Source: JAHEME01 sp034435035
GTDB lineage: Bacteria; Chloroflexota; Anaerolineae; Aggregatilineales; UBA3940
NCBI GenBank assembly: GCA_034435035.1
Contig: DAOTXW010000046.1
Span: 1 to 64,000 of the forward strand
Direction: 5' to 3'
Length of the DNA stretch: 64,000 bases
Positions 18,318 through 27,727 of this stretch are shown piece by piece; within the stretch, counting starts at the first letter, position 1, and the number at the start of each line of letters is the position of its first letter. The position numbers were made by a program, and so were the translations under genes. The notes beneath the pieces were generated by a model. It was given only the letters and a program-made list of their open reading frames with translations, had not been told where the DNA came from and did no database searches.

Positions 18318-20702
18318 ATGATCCCGGCTATCGACCCGATCCCTGCCCGTATCCTGCCTGGTCCGGCCCGCCGCCTGCTGCTGGTGGCAGCCGCCTGCCT
18401 GTTGCTGGCCGGGCCGCCGTCCCTGCCCGCGCAGGCGCAGGATTCGGAAGATCCGCCGCCGGCGGCGTCCACCTCCGGCCCCGAAGCCCGCAACCCGATC
18501 CCGGCAGCGGACTTCTACGGGCTTAACTTCATCCACCCTTCGACCGCCTGGATGGCGCTGGGGCGCGGCAGTGGAGCCGGGACGGTGCGCTGGCAGTTCA
18601 ACTGGCGCGACCATGAACCCAGCCCCGGCAGCTGGACATGGGAGCTGTCCGATCAGCAGATGGCCGCCTGGCGAGCCGGCGGCCTGCGCGTTCATGCGAT
18701 CCTGCACAATCCGCCGGACTGGGCCAGGGCCAACCCCGGCGGGCTGGTGCCGATCAGCTTCAGCGGCGCGTGGAACCAGCCCGATAACACGTGGGGGCGC
18801 TTCTGCCATGCGTTTGCCCAGCGCTATCGCGGGCAGATCGCCAGCTACGAAGTCTGGAACGAGCCTGACCTCAACCAGTACTGGGAGGGTACCGCCGAGC
18901 AGTACTTCGCGCTGCTGCGTTCATGCTACCAGGCGATCAAGGCGGCGGATCCGGCCGTCCCGGTGGCGATGGCGGGCATGGCGCTGCTGGTCGAACGAAA
19001 CTTCATGCCGACCGTCATCCGGTTGGCCGCCGAGGACCCGCAGGGCCCGGCCAACAACTACTTCTTCGATGCGGCGGCCATCCACATGTATGCTGACCCC
19101 GAGCTGGTGTACAGCCTGACCACCTACACCCGCCGTGTCCTGAATACCTACGGGCTGGCCGACAAGCCGATCTGGATCACCGAGACGAATGTCGCCCTGC
19201 GGGGGTACGGTCGATTCATCGACGGCGACTGGGGGCATGTCAGCGAGCAGGAGCAGGCGTGGTACGTCCTGCAGGCCGTCAGCAACGCCTTCGCCGCCGG
19301 CGCCGAGCGTCTGATGTTGTTCCGGCTGGCCGACGACGATATGGACGAAGCCTTCGGGCTGGTGCGGAATGATGGCTCGCGGCGGCCCAGCTACACGGCG
19401 CTGCAAACGGCCTCCTCACTGATGTATGACATCGTCGAGGCGTGGCGGGAGGTGCGCGGCGGCGTGATCCTCACCGAGATGCGCCGCGCGGACGGCGCGC
19501 GCATCGTCAGCCTGTACTCGAAGGCGGGCACGGCGCTGAACATCGACGTGCGGGCCGAACAGGGAGCGGCCATCCTGGTGAATGCCGCCGGCGAGGCCGA
19601 GGCGATCCAGGCGCGGGACGGCGTGTACACCCTCTCGCTGCCGCCGGCCCGCGGGCGCGACCTGACCCGCGCCGGTGAGTATGCGGTCGGCGGGCCGGTG
19701 CTGATCGTGGTGGAGCAGGATACCCAGCCGCCGCGGGCCGTGGCGGAGGTGCTGCCCGTCCCCGGCGACCGCGAGCGTGTGGTGGTGCGCTGGTCGGGCG
19801 ATGACGGGGCGTCCGGCTCCGGGGTGGCCGCCTACGAGGTGCAGGTCAGCCTGAACGGCGGCCCGTGGGAGACGTGGGGAGCCGGCGTCACCGATCTGCA
19901 GACCGTGTACGACATCTCGGCGGGGGGGTCGTTCAGCTTCCGGGTGCGGGCGGTTGACCGGGCCGGCAACCTGGGGGAGTATTCGCTGCCGGTGACGGCC
20001 AGCCTGTCCCCGGTCGGCACGCTGACCCTGCGGATCACGGACCTGCGCGGCCAGCCCGTGCCCTACGCCCGGGTCTCGCTGAGCGACGGCACGCTGCACG
20101 ATGCCGACGCGCAGGGCGTGGTGCGCATCACCGCCCCGCCGGGCCCGCTGCGGGTGGTGCGCATCGACGGCTCGGCGCAGGGCGCGCTGGAACCATCCGC
20201 CTCGTTGGAGATCCGGGTGGAGGAGGAGATCGCGTCCGACTGGCTGCTGCTGCCGCTGCAGAACCTGGCGCAGAACGGCGAGTTCGACTTCGGCTCGCAG
20301 GGCTGGTGGTGGTCGGCGCCCGGCGATGTCGCCGCCCGGCGGGGCGGGGAGCGCGGGTCGGTGCTGGCGCTGCAGGGCGGGCGCAGGCCGTGGGGGCACC
20401 CCGCCGCCGCCCTGACGGTGGACATCCCGCCGGGCTGGTCAGCCGGCTTGCTGAGCTTCCACTACCGGCTGCTGGAAGCCGGCTCGACGCTGCGGGTGCG
20501 AGCTGCCACGCAGGAAGGGCAGGCCACCCTGTGGCAGTCCAGCCGGCCCAGCGCGTCGTTCGCCCGCGCCTGGGTGGATCTGGCTGACTTTGAAGGCCAG
20601 CGGGTGATGATCTTCTTCGAACTGGCCGGGGAAAAGGGCGGCGTGGAGGGCCGGGCCGAGATCGACTCGGTGATCATTGGCAACGTGCCGGTGCTGCCGT
20701 AA
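18318..20702 (+). CDS. secreted glycoside hydrolase (TIM barrel) with fibronectin-III-like and beta-sandwich modules
   Basis: A signal peptide (RRLLLVAAACLLLAGPP, cleavage near AQAQ) suggests export. A TIM-barrel glycosidase domain follows with the clan A pair: acid/base Glu in YEVWNEPDL and nucleophile Glu in IWITETNVAL, similar to GH39/GH5-like proteins. After about residue 455 comes a fibronectin-III-like domain (RVVVRWSGDDG to FSFRVRAVDRAGN). A carboxypeptidase-regulatory-like loop (VPYARVSLSDGTLHDADAQG) and a C-terminal carbohydrate-binding-like sandwich (NGEFDFGSQGWWW) complete the protein. It probably releases sugars outside the cell. The start at 18318 is uncertain: no ribosome-binding site is evident, and a GTG at 18240 is also in frame. 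The 180 bases upstream hold nothing else I can support. Confidence 0.82.
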   Translation: MIPAIDPIPARILPGPARRLLLVAAACLLLAGPPSLPAQAQDSEDPPPAASTSGPEARNPIPAADFYGLNFIHPSTAWMALGRGSGAGTVRWQFNWRDHEPSPGSWTWELSDQQMAAWRAGGLRVHAILHNPPDWARANPGGLVPISFSGAWNQPDNTWGRFCHAFAQRYRGQIASYEVWNEPDLNQYWEGTAEQYFALLRSCYQAIKAADPAVPVAMAGMALLVERNFMPTVIRLAAEDPQGPANNYFFDAAAIHMYADPELVYSLTTYTRRVLNTYGLADKPIWITETNVALRGYGRFIDGDWGHVSEQEQAWYVLQAVSNAFAAGAERLMLFRLADDDMDEAFGLVRNDGSRRPSYTALQTASSLMYDIVEAWREVRGGVILTEMRRADGARIVSLYSKAGTALNIDVRAEQGAAILVNAAGEAEAIQARDGVYTLSLPPARGRDLTRAGEYAVGGPVLIVVEQDTQPPRAVAEVLPVPGDRERVVVRWSGDDGASGSGVAAYEVQVSLNGGPWETWGAGVTDLQTVYDISAGGSFSFRVRAVDRAGNLGEYSLPVTASLSPVGTLTLRITDLRGQPVPYARVSLSDGTLHDADAQGVVRITAPPGPLRVVRIDGSAQGALEPSASLEIRVEEEIASDWLLLPLQNLAQNGEFDFGSQGWWWSAPGDVAARRGGERGSVLALQGGRRPWGHPAAALTVDIPPGWSAGLLSFHYRLLEAGSTLRVRAATQEGQATLWQSSRPSASFARAWVDLADFEGQRVMIFFELAGEKGGVEGRAEIDSVIIGNVPVLP

Positions 20703-20707
20703 GGACA

Positions 20708-20727
20708 GGGAGGCTCTCAGGCCTCCC
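20708..20727 (+). terminator. hairpin terminator after the glycosidase gene
   Basis: GGGAGGC and GCCTCCC form a 7-bp stem with a TCTCAG loop, followed by GTCTCTT. It starts five bases past the stop codon. Confidence 0.6.
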
Positions 20728-20732
20728 GTCTC

Positions 20733-20761
20733 TTGACTCTTAAAGATACCAACATTAGAAT
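20733..20761 (+). promoter_or_regulatory. sigma-70-type promoter of the GntR operon
   Basis: TTGACT at 20733-20738 and TAGAAT at 20756-20761 are separated by exactly 17 bases, each one mismatch from consensus. The region is AT-rich against its surroundings. Predicted transcription starts near 20768, giving a leader of about 28 bases before the GntR ATG. Confidence 0.7.
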
Positions 20762-20795
20762 ATTAGCAGTTTATGGCCGATTCGCGGGGCGCTGC

Positions 20796-21524
20796 ATGAC
20801 CCTGAACCGCATCAGTAAAGTGCCGCTGTATCACCAGCTCTACGAGCAGCTGCGCGGGCGCATCCTGCGTGGAGACTGGGGACCCGGCGATATGCTGCCC
20901 ACCGAGAATGAGCTGATCGCGGCCCACGATGTCAGCCGGAACACGGTGCGGCAGGCGCTGGATGCGCTGCTGAACGAAGGGCTGATCAGCCGCCAGCGCG
21001 GGCGCGGGACGTTTGTGACCCGCCCGCCGCTGGAGGCCAACGCCGGGCGGATCGTGAGCTTCACCGAGGATGCCCGGCAGCGCGGGCTGATCCCGGCCAC
21101 GCGGGTGCTGTCCAGCGAGCTGCTGCCCGCGCCGGCGGCCATCGCCGAAGCGCTGGGCGTCGCGCCCGGCGAGGAGCTGGCCCACCTGCGCCGCCTGCGG
21201 CTGGCCGGGGGCGAGCCGCTGAGCATCGAGGATACCTACCTGCTGCACCGGCTGTGCCCCGGCATCCTGGGGCAGGAGGACTACGCCCGGTCGCCGCTGC
21301 GCGAGGCGCTGGCGCGGCAGGGCGTCTATCTGGTGCGCGCGCACCAGAAGATTCGCGCCATCAACGCGCCTCCTGACATGGCGCACCTGCTGGCCGTCGC
21401 GCCGGGGGCGGCCCTGCTGAGCATCGAGCGCATCAGCAGCAATGAGCAGGATGTCCCGGTGGAATACCTGCGAGTGGTTTACCGGGGCGACCGCTACACG
21501 CTCTACAACGAGCTGCGCGGCTGA
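20796..21524 (+). CDS. GntR-family regulator with UTRA ligand-binding domain (HutC subfamily)
   Basis: The 242-residue protein has a winged helix-turn-helix at residues 8-75 (PLYHQLYEQLRGRILRG, VSRNTVRQALDALLNEGL, RQRGRGTFV). A UTRA effector domain follows (about 90-238), of the kind that binds sugar phosphates or amino acids. The ATG at 20796 is chosen because it begins the domain and lies downstream of the promoter; a TTG at 20733 would overlap the -35. It is the first gene of the plus-strand operon running to 28420 and likely senses an intermediate of that pathway. Confidence 0.88.
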   Translation: MTLNRISKVPLYHQLYEQLRGRILRGDWGPGDMLPTENELIAAHDVSRNTVRQALDALLNEGLISRQRGRGTFVTRPPLEANAGRIVSFTEDARQRGLIPATRVLSSELLPAPAAIAEALGVAPGEELAHLRRLRLAGGEPLSIEDTYLLHRLCPGILGQEDYARSPLREALARQGVYLVRAHQKIRAINAPPDMAHLLAVAPGAALLSIERISSNEQDVPVEYLRVVYRGDRYTLYNELRG

Positions 21525-21568
21525 ACCCGGCAGCGGTTCTGTAACAACCTAAAAGGAGAGCAAGCACC

Positions 21569-22549
21569 ATGCGCGACCTGAAAGTCTCCGCCGGCATCTG
21601 GTTTCTGGGCGCGACCAGCGACCGGTTCGTCAAGCAGGGTTACCGCCCCGACCGCAGCATCGCCGAGCGTTTCAGGCTGGCGGCCAGCGTGCCGGGCGTC
21701 GGCGGGCTGGAGATGCACTACCCCACCGAGATCACCGATGGCAACTACAAAGAGATGAAGCAGCTGGCCAATGATCTGGGGATGGCGATCGTCCAGTTCT
21801 GCCCGCACCTGTGGGTGGATCCCAAGTGGCGCTTCGGGCAGTTCACCAACCCCGACCCGAAGCTGCGCCGCGAGGCCATCGACCTGGCCAAGCGCACCAC
21901 CGATATCGCGCAGCACATGGAAGCGCACGTGATGGTCTACTGGCCCGCCCAGGACGGCTATGACTATCCCTTCCAGATCGATCACCGCCGGGCGCTGGAC
22001 TGGCTGGTGGAAGGGCTGTCGGAGTGGGTCAACCACAACCCGCAGCAGAAGATTGTGGTGGAATACAAAGCCTTCGAGCCGCGCACGCACATCCTGCTGC
22101 CGACCATCGGCCACTGCATGACGATCGTCAACGAGATCAACCGGCCCAACTTCGGCGTGAACATCGACATGGGCCATGCCTTCATCATGAAGGAGAACCT
22201 GGCCGAGTCGATCGCGCTGTGCAGCCGCTACGGCAAGCTCTTCCACACTCACTGGAACGACAACTGGAAGCTGTTCGACGACGATGTGATCGTCGGCACG
22301 GTCAACCTGTGGGAGACGCTGGAGGCGCTGTTCTGGCTGGATGAGTGGGGCTATGACGGCTGGTTCGGCCTGGATCTTTTCCCCTACCGCGAGGATCCGG
22401 CCAAAGCCATCGAGGAGAGCATCCGCAACCTGAAGTTCGGCTACGAACTGCTCGACCGGGTGCCGCGGGAGGAGCTGCGCGAGTGCTTCCGCACGTCAGA
22501 CGCGATCAAGATCTCACAGCTCATGCGGCGGATGCTGGGCGGGAGCTGA
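21569..22549 (+). CDS. TIM-barrel sugar isomerase/epimerase (AP-endonuclease 2 / xylose isomerase-like)
   Basis: The 326-residue protein has the metal-dependent isomerase barrel. Likely ligands are Glu in VVEYKAFEPR, Asp and His in NIDMGHAF, His in LFHTHWNDN, and Asp in FGLDLFPY. The ordered GGLEMHYPTEI and IVQFCPHLW strands suit a ketose-aldose isomerase acting on a free sugar, as in rhamnose or xylose isomerase relatives. A good AAAGGAGAG precedes the ATG. Being first after GntR and before a kinase, it probably makes the ketose that the PfkB kinase phosphorylates. The exact sugar is unknown. Confidence 0.75.
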   Translation: MRDLKVSAGIWFLGATSDRFVKQGYRPDRSIAERFRLAASVPGVGGLEMHYPTEITDGNYKEMKQLANDLGMAIVQFCPHLWVDPKWRFGQFTNPDPKLRREAIDLAKRTTDIAQHMEAHVMVYWPAQDGYDYPFQIDHRRALDWLVEGLSEWVNHNPQQKIVVEYKAFEPRTHILLPTIGHCMTIVNEINRPNFGVNIDMGHAFIMKENLAESIALCSRYGKLFHTHWNDNWKLFDDDVIVGTVNLWETLEALFWLDEWGYDGWFGLDLFPYREDPAKAIEESIRNLKFGYELLDRVPREELRECFRTSDAIKISQLMRRMLGGS

Positions 22550-22583
22550 TTCTGTCACAGGATCACCGCGAGAGGAGGAGCAG

Positions 22584-23558
22584 GTGGCCGACATCGTATG
22601 CCTGGGCGAGCTGCTGATCGATATGTTCCCGGCGGAGCTGGGCCGGAGCCTGACGCAGGTCTCCGCGTTCCATCCCAAGCCGGGCGGGGCGCCCGCCAAC
22701 GTGGCCATCGCGGCGCGGCGGCTGGGGGCGCGGACGGCCTTCATCGGCAAGGTGGGCGATGACCCGTTCGGCTACTACCTGCGCGATGTGCTGCGCGTGG
22801 AAGGCGTGGATACCAGCGGGCTGCGCTTCGACGATCAGGCGCGCACGACCCTGGCGATCATCGCTATGCCGGACGAGAACACCGCCGAGTTCGTGTTCTA
22901 CCGCAACCCCGGCGCGGACACCCGCCTGCACGCCGATGAGCTGAGCCAGCCGCTGCTGCAGCAGGCCCGCGCCCTGCACTTCGGCTCGCTGAGCCTGACC
23001 GATGAACCCTGCCGCAGCGCCACGCTGGTGGCTGTGCAGGTAGCCGAACGGGCGGGGGCGCTCATCTCCTTCGATGTCAACTACCGGCCCCGGCTGTGGG
23101 ACAGCCCGGACACCGCCCGCACCCGGGTGCGGACTCTGCTGCCGTTCGTGAACCTGGTGAAGGTCAACGAGGACGAGCTGCGCCTGCTGGCCGATACCGA
23201 CGATCTGCAGCGGGGCGCCGAGGTGCTGCTGGGCTACGGGCCTCAGCTGTGTCTGATCACGCTCGGCACGGGAGGCAGCTTCTTCTGCAGCGAGGAGGCC
23301 AGCGGGCATGTGCCGGCCTTCCCGGTGCAGACGGTGGACGCGGTGGGCTGCGGCGATGCCTTCATCGCGGGGGTGCTGACGCGGCTGGCCGCGCCCGGCG
23401 ATGACTGGCGCCGCCGTCTGACGGCCGCCGCCCTGTACGACGCGCTGCGCTACGGCAACGCGGTGGGGGCGCTGACGGCGCTCAAGCAGGGAGTCATCCC
23501 CGCGCTGCCGACGGCGGCGCAGGTCGAGGCATTTCTGAAAGAACAGAGAGCTTGGTAA
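22584..23558 (+). CDS. PfkB-family ketose kinase (fructokinase-like)
   Basis: This 324-residue ribokinase-fold protein has the N-terminal GG motif (KPGGAPANVAIAARRLG), the substrate-closing region GKVGDDPFG and the catalytic GxGD as AVGCGDAFIAG near residue 255, where Asp is the base. It starts with GTG after GAGGAGGAG. Relatives phosphorylate fructose, 2-keto-3-deoxygluconate or other ketoses with ATP. Its place between an isomerase and a transketolase suggests it makes a ketose phosphate for two-carbon transfer. Confidence 0.88.
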   Translation: MADIVCLGELLIDMFPAELGRSLTQVSAFHPKPGGAPANVAIAARRLGARTAFIGKVGDDPFGYYLRDVLRVEGVDTSGLRFDDQARTTLAIIAMPDENTAEFVFYRNPGADTRLHADELSQPLLQQARALHFGSLSLTDEPCRSATLVAVQVAERAGALISFDVNYRPRLWDSPDTARTRVRTLLPFVNLVKVNEDELRLLADTDDLQRGAEVLLGYGPQLCLITLGTGGSFFCSEEASGHVPAFPVQTVDAVGCGDAFIAGVLTRLAAPGDDWRRRLTAAALYDALRYGNAVGALTALKQGVIPALPTAAQVEAFLKEQRAW

Positions 23559-23567
23559 AGGGCGATC

Positions 23568-24410
23568 ATGAACCATTCTCAGAGGGTGGATCGGGCGGCG
23601 CTGGAAGACCGCGCCCGCCAGATCCGGCTGGACATACTGGAGTCAACCACACGGGCCGGGTCGGGCCACCCGTCCAGCTCGTGGTCGGCGGTGGAGATCG
23701 CGGTGGCGCTGTTCTTCGGCGGGATTCTGCGCTACCGCCCGGATGATCCATGGTGGCCGGGGCGCGACCGCTTCATCATGAGCAAGGGGCATGCCGCGCC
23801 GCTCCTGTATGCCGTGCTGGCTCACGCGGGCTACTTCCCCCGGGAGGAGCAGTGGCGGCTGCGGCAGATCGATTCGCCGGTGCAGGGGCACCCCGTCCAG
23901 GGGATGCTGCCGGGCGTGGAGGCCACCACCGGCTCGCTGGGGCAGGGGCTGTCGCTGGGCGTGGGTCATGTGCTGGGCGGCCGCCTGAACGGGCTGGACT
24001 ACCGCGTGTACGTGCTGCTGGGCGACGGCGAATGTCAGGCCGGGCAGGTCTGGGAAGCGGCCATGTCGGCGGCGCACTTCAAAGCCGATCGGCTGATCGC
24101 CATCCTGGACTACAACAAGTACCAGGAAACCGGCCCGATCAGCCGCGAGATGGCGCTGGAGCCGCTGGCCGACAAGTGGCGGGCCTTTGGCTGGCATGTC
24201 GCCGAGGTTGATGGGCACGATGTCATGGCCATCCTCGACGCGCTGCGCGGCCTGCAGGCGGTCAGCGGGCAGCCATCGATCCTGATCGCGCACACGGTGA
24301 AGGGCAAGGGGGTCTCGTTTGTCGAGGCTGACTTCACCTTCCACGGGCGGGCGCTGAAGCCGGATCAGGCGGAGAAGGCACGGGAGGAGATCCGTCATGG
24401 CCCTCGGTGA
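23568..24410 (+). CDS. transketolase, N-terminal (TPP-binding) subunit
   Basis: The 280-residue protein is the thiamine-diphosphate pyrophosphate-binding half of a split transketolase. GSGHPSSSWSAVEI, IMSKGHAAPLLYA and TTGSLGQGLS are present. The TPP/magnesium motif GDGECQAGQVWEAAM ends in DYNKYQ about 30 residues later. It must pair with the C-terminal half encoded next, which overlaps it by 14 bases. Split transketolases recur in catabolism of apiose, sulfoquinovose and other unusual sugars. The donor here is unknown. Confidence 0.92.
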   Translation: MNHSQRVDRAALEDRARQIRLDILESTTRAGSGHPSSSWSAVEIAVALFFGGILRYRPDDPWWPGRDRFIMSKGHAAPLLYAVLAHAGYFPREEQWRLRQIDSPVQGHPVQGMLPGVEATTGSLGQGLSLGVGHVLGGRLNGLDYRVYVLLGDGECQAGQVWEAAMSAAHFKADRLIAILDYNKYQETGPISREMALEPLADKWRAFGWHVAEVDGHDVMAILDALRGLQAVSGQPSILIAHTVKGKGVSFVEADFTFHGRALKPDQAEKAREEIRHGPR

Positions 24411-25374
24411 ACAGGCCGGGCTGAAGCCCGCCGCCCCCATGCGCAACGTCTTCGGCGAGGCCCTGCTGGCGGCGGCCCGCCGTAACCCGCGGATCGTGGT
24501 GCTGGACGGCGATCTGGGCAACTCAACTATGGCCGAGACGGTCCGCCAGGCTTACCCGGAGCGCTTCTTCAACATCGGCATTGCGGAGAGCAACCTGGTG
24601 GGGGTCGGAGCCGGACTGGCGGCGTGCGGCTTCGTGCCGTTCATCGTCAGCTTCTCGTCCTTTCTGCTGTGCAACGCCTACGATCAGATCCGGCTGGCAG
24701 TGGCGCTGTCGGCCATCAACGCCAAGATCGTCGGCAGCCACGGCGGGATCACGCTGGGCAAGGACGGGCCGACGCAGATGGGCATCGAGGACCTGGCGCT
24801 GGTGGGCGGGCTGCCGACCTTCACCATCCTGGTGCCGTCGGACCCCACCGCGATGCACTGGGCCGTGCAGGCTGCTGCCGACCACCCGGGGCCGGTGTTC
24901 CTGCGCTCCAGCCGGATCGCTATGCCGCACCTCTACGGGCCGGATGCGTCGTTCGCCATCGGTCGGGCCAACGTGGTGCGGGGGGGCGGCGACGTGTCGA
25001 TCGTCGGCTGCGGGATGATGGTGGCGGCGGCGCTGGACGCGGCGGCGGCACTGTCCGCCGAGGGGATCGAGGCGCGGGTGATTGACCTGCACACGATCCG
25101 CCCGCTGGACGGCGAGACGCTGGCAGCGGCAGCCCGCGAAACCGGCGCCATCATTTGCGCGGAGGAGCATCTGCTGCACGGCGGGATGGGCAGCAACGTG
25201 GCCCGCGTGATCGCGGAACGCTGCCCGGTGCCGATGCGCTTCGTCGGGCTGGCGGATACCTACGTCGAGTCGGCAGACCCGGACGACTTGCTGGTGAAGT
25301 ATCACCTGACGGCAGCGGACATCGCCGCGGCGGCCCGCGAGGTCGTCCGGGCGAAGAAGGCAGCCGGGCGATGA
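24397..25374 (+). CDS. transketolase, C-terminal (pyrimidine-binding) subunit
   Basis: The 325-residue protein completes the transketolase. It has the catalytic Glu in NIGIAESNLVGVGAG that activates the TPP aminopyrimidine, the FSSFLLCNAYDQIR segment, SHGGITLGKDGPTQM, and a C-terminal transketolase domain (VRGGGDVSIVGCGMMV to EEHLLHGGMGSNVA). Its ATG lies inside the end of the N-terminal subunit gene, a strong sign of coupled expression and a fixed 1:1 ratio. Confidence 0.92.
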   Translation: MALGEQAGLKPAAPMRNVFGEALLAAARRNPRIVVLDGDLGNSTMAETVRQAYPERFFNIGIAESNLVGVGAGLAACGFVPFIVSFSSFLLCNAYDQIRLAVALSAINAKIVGSHGGITLGKDGPTQMGIEDLALVGGLPTFTILVPSDPTAMHWAVQAAADHPGPVFLRSSRIAMPHLYGPDASFAIGRANVVRGGGDVSIVGCGMMVAAALDAAAALSAEGIEARVIDLHTIRPLDGETLAAAARETGAIICAEEHLLHGGMGSNVARVIAERCPVPMRFVGLADTYVESADPDDLLVKYHLTAADIAAAAREVVRAKKAAGR

Positions 25375-26657
25375 TCCGCCACGATCTGGCCCGCCGGGCT
25401 GCCGAGAAATGCCCGATCCGGGTGGGGGCGAGCATCGCCGGCTGGATGGGCAGCGGCTTTGTGGCTGCAATGGCCCATGTGCCCGGCATGCGGCTGGATG
25501 CGCTGGCCAGCCCCGACCCCGGCGCGGCGCGTGCTGCCTACCAGGCGGCTGGCGTGCCGCCCGGCGAGATCGTTGAGGTCAGTACTCCGGGGCCGGCCAA
25601 CGATGCCATCCGGGCAGGCCGGCGCGTGATCACCGGCGACGTGACGCTGCTGGCCCGCATCGAGGCGCTGGATATCGTGTCGGATGCCACCTGGTCGCCG
25701 GCCACCGGCGCGGCGGTCGCCCTGGCCTGCATTGAGCATGGCAAGGATGTGGTGCTGATCAATATCGAGGCCGACGTGACGGTCGGGCGCATCCTGAACC
25801 GGCTGGCGCGGCAGGCCGGGGTGCTGTACTCGGTCTCGTCGGGCGACGAGCCGGGCTGCCTGATGGAGCTGGTGGACTTCGTGACCAGCCTGGGGCACGA
25901 GGTGATCGCCATCGGCAAGGGGAAGAATAACCCGCTCGATCCCGCCGCCACGCCCGACTCGGTCGCCGAGTCGGCACGCAAAGCCGACAAGGATCCCTTC
26001 CAGGTGGCCTCCTATGTGGATGGCACCAAGACGATGTTCGAGATGGCCTGCGCGGCCAACGCGACCGGCTGCCGTCCGATGCAGCGCGGGATGTGCGGCC
26101 CGGAGGCCACGCTGGCGACGGTCTCGCAGGTGTTTGCGCTGGAGGAGGACGGCGGCATCTCACGCTTCCCCGGTGTGGTGGACTTTGTGCAGGGCAGCGC
26201 GATGGCGGGCGGGGTGTTCGTCACGGTGCGGATCACCGATCCGCGCCTGCAGGCCGATCTGGAGTACCTCAAAGTGGGCGCAGGCCGGTACTACACGTTC
26301 TTCCGGCCCTACCACCTGTGGTTCCTGGAAGCGCCGATCTCCATCGCCCGCGCTCATCTGTACCGCGAGGTCTGGCTGGCTCCGCTGGATGAGCCGGTGG
26401 CTGATGTGATGGCGGTCGCCAAGCGCGATCTGGCCCCCGGCGATCGGCTGGATGACTTCGGCGGCTACACAACTCACGGCGTGATCGACCTGGCGGCGGA
26501 GGCCCGGCGGCTGAACGCGCTGCCTGCCGGGCTGACGCCGGGGGCGGTGGTGACGCGTGCAGTTCCCCGCGGCGCGATCCTCACCTGGGATGATGTCCGG
26601 CTGGACGAAAGCAGCGCCGTGGTCAGCCTGCGCCGCCAGCAGGACGGGCTTCAGTAG
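25371..26657 (+). CDS. NAD(P)-dependent oxidoreductase with C-terminal SAF domain (DXR-like/DRL family candidate)
   Basis: The 428-residue protein starts with an ATG overlapping the transketolase stop (ATGA); 72 in-frame codons upstream are rejected as shadow. The N-terminal Rossmann fold lacks the classic GxGxxG (VGASIAGWMGSGF). A central core follows (VSDATWSPATGAAVALA, then GKDVVLINIEADVTVG and SSGDEPGCLMELVDFV), and a SAF domain closes the protein (VTRAVPRGAILTWDDV). This layout, often labelled homoserine dehydrogenase-like, resembles the Brucella DRL family, which carries out the DXP reductoisomerase reaction. Similarity is judged from memory. Next to a split transketolase it may reductoisomerise a ketose phosphate. 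Confidence 0.65.
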   Translation: MIRHDLARRAAEKCPIRVGASIAGWMGSGFVAAMAHVPGMRLDALASPDPGAARAAYQAAGVPPGEIVEVSTPGPANDAIRAGRRVITGDVTLLARIEALDIVSDATWSPATGAAVALACIEHGKDVVLINIEADVTVGRILNRLARQAGVLYSVSSGDEPGCLMELVDFVTSLGHEVIAIGKGKNNPLDPAATPDSVAESARKADKDPFQVASYVDGTKTMFEMACAANATGCRPMQRGMCGPEATLATVSQVFALEEDGGISRFPGVVDFVQGSAMAGGVFVTVRITDPRLQADLEYLKVGAGRYYTFFRPYHLWFLEAPISIARAHLYREVWLAPLDEPVADVMAVAKRDLAPGDRLDDFGGYTTHGVIDLAAEARRLNALPAGLTPGAVVTRAVPRGAILTWDDVRLDESSAVVSLRRQQDGLQ

Positions 26658-26690
26658 CTGGCATGCCGGTTATGAAAGGAGAATCTCCCC

Positions 26691-27653
26691 ATGAAAATCG
26701 GTGTATTCCTGGCCCTGTGGGGCAACCTGCCATTTGAGCAGGCGCTGGACAAGGCCGCGGCGGCGGGTCTGAGCGCCGTCGAGATCGGCGCGGGCGGCTA
26801 CCCCGGCAGCCCGCACTGCCCGGTGGACAGGCTGCTGGAGAGCAAGGCCGAGCGCAGCAAATGGCTGAATGCGATCACCTCGCGCGGGCTGATGCTCAGT
26901 GCGCTGAGCATCCACAACAACCCCACTCACCCGAACAGGGACGTGGCGAAGGAAGCCGACGAGACCTTCCGCAGGGCGGTGCGGCTGGCTCAGGCGCTGG
27001 AAGTGCCGGTGATCAACACGTTCTCCGGGCTGCCCGCCGGTTCTCCCAAAGACACCATGCCCAACTGGGTGACCTGCCCGTGGCCGCCCGACTTTCTGGA
27101 GATGCTGGACTACCAGTGGAACACTGTCACCATCCCGTACTGGAAGGAGGCGGCGAAGTTTGCACAGCAGCACGGGATCAAAGTGGCCTTCGAGATGCAC
27201 CCCGGTATGCTGGTCTACAACGTGGAAACGCTGCTGCGGCTGCGGGAGGCCGCCGGCCCGACGCTGGGCTGCAACTTCGACCCCAGCCACCTGTGGTGGA
27301 ACGGGGTGGATCCTGTGGCGGCGATCCGCAAGCTGGGTGAGGCGATCTTCCACATGCACGGCAAAGACGTGGCAGTGGACCCGCTCAACGTCATGGTCAA
27401 CGGCTGTAACGACCACAAGCCCTACGGCGAGATCCCGCGCCGATCGTGGACGTTCCGCAGCATCGGCTACGGGCATGACGCCAAGACATGGAAGGACATC
27501 GTCAGCGCCCTGCGGATGGTGGGCTATGACTACGTGATCTCCATCGAGCATGAGGACGCGCTGATGTCGCCGGATGAAGGGCTGTCCAAGGCCATCGGGG
27601 CGCTGAAGGAAGCCCTGATCACGGAGCCGGCGGGCGAGATGTTCTGGGCATAA
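26691..27653 (+). CDS. sugar phosphate isomerase/epimerase (TIM barrel)
   Basis: The 320-residue protein is a metal-dependent TIM barrel. The ligand series is VAFEMHPGML (Glu), CNFDPSHLWW (Asp, His), IFHMHGKDV (His), and ISIEHEDAL (Glu). It is closely related over its full length to the product of 35637-36617: both share NWVTCPWPPDF and the YNxETLLRLR segment. Members are often annotated as inosose isomerases or 3-keto-glycoside epimerases. AAAGGAGAATC precedes the ATG. It is encoded in the GntR operon downstream of the SAF-domain oxidoreductase. Confidence 0.8.
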   Translation: MKIGVFLALWGNLPFEQALDKAAAAGLSAVEIGAGGYPGSPHCPVDRLLESKAERSKWLNAITSRGLMLSALSIHNNPTHPNRDVAKEADETFRRAVRLAQALEVPVINTFSGLPAGSPKDTMPNWVTCPWPPDFLEMLDYQWNTVTIPYWKEAAKFAQQHGIKVAFEMHPGMLVYNVETLLRLREAAGPTLGCNFDPSHLWWNGVDPVAAIRKLGEAIFHMHGKDVAVDPLNVMVNGCNDHKPYGEIPRRSWTFRSIGYGHDAKTWKDIVSALRMVGYDYVISIEHEDALMSPDEGLSKAIGALKEALITEPAGEMFWA

Positions 27654-27683
27654 CCGCAGGCTGTCACTGAAGTGAGGGATCGG

Positions 27684-27708
27684 CAGGGGCGAGGCAATCT
27701 CGCCCCTG
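27684..27708. repeat. intercistronic perfect inverted repeat
   Basis: CAGGGGCGAG and CTCGCCCCTG form a 10-bp stem with a GCAAT loop, 30 bases after the isomerase stop and 20 before the HAD gene. No T-run follows, so it may stabilise or attenuate the transcript rather than end it. Confidence 0.6.
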
Positions 27709-27727
27709 TGCCTGCAGGGGAGCGAGT

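Noticed and set aside
25155..25370. A 72-codon N-terminal extension of the SAF oxidoreductase
   Set aside because: It lies entirely in transketolase coding sequence and reads as Arg/Gly-rich noise. The ATGA overlap gives a clean start.
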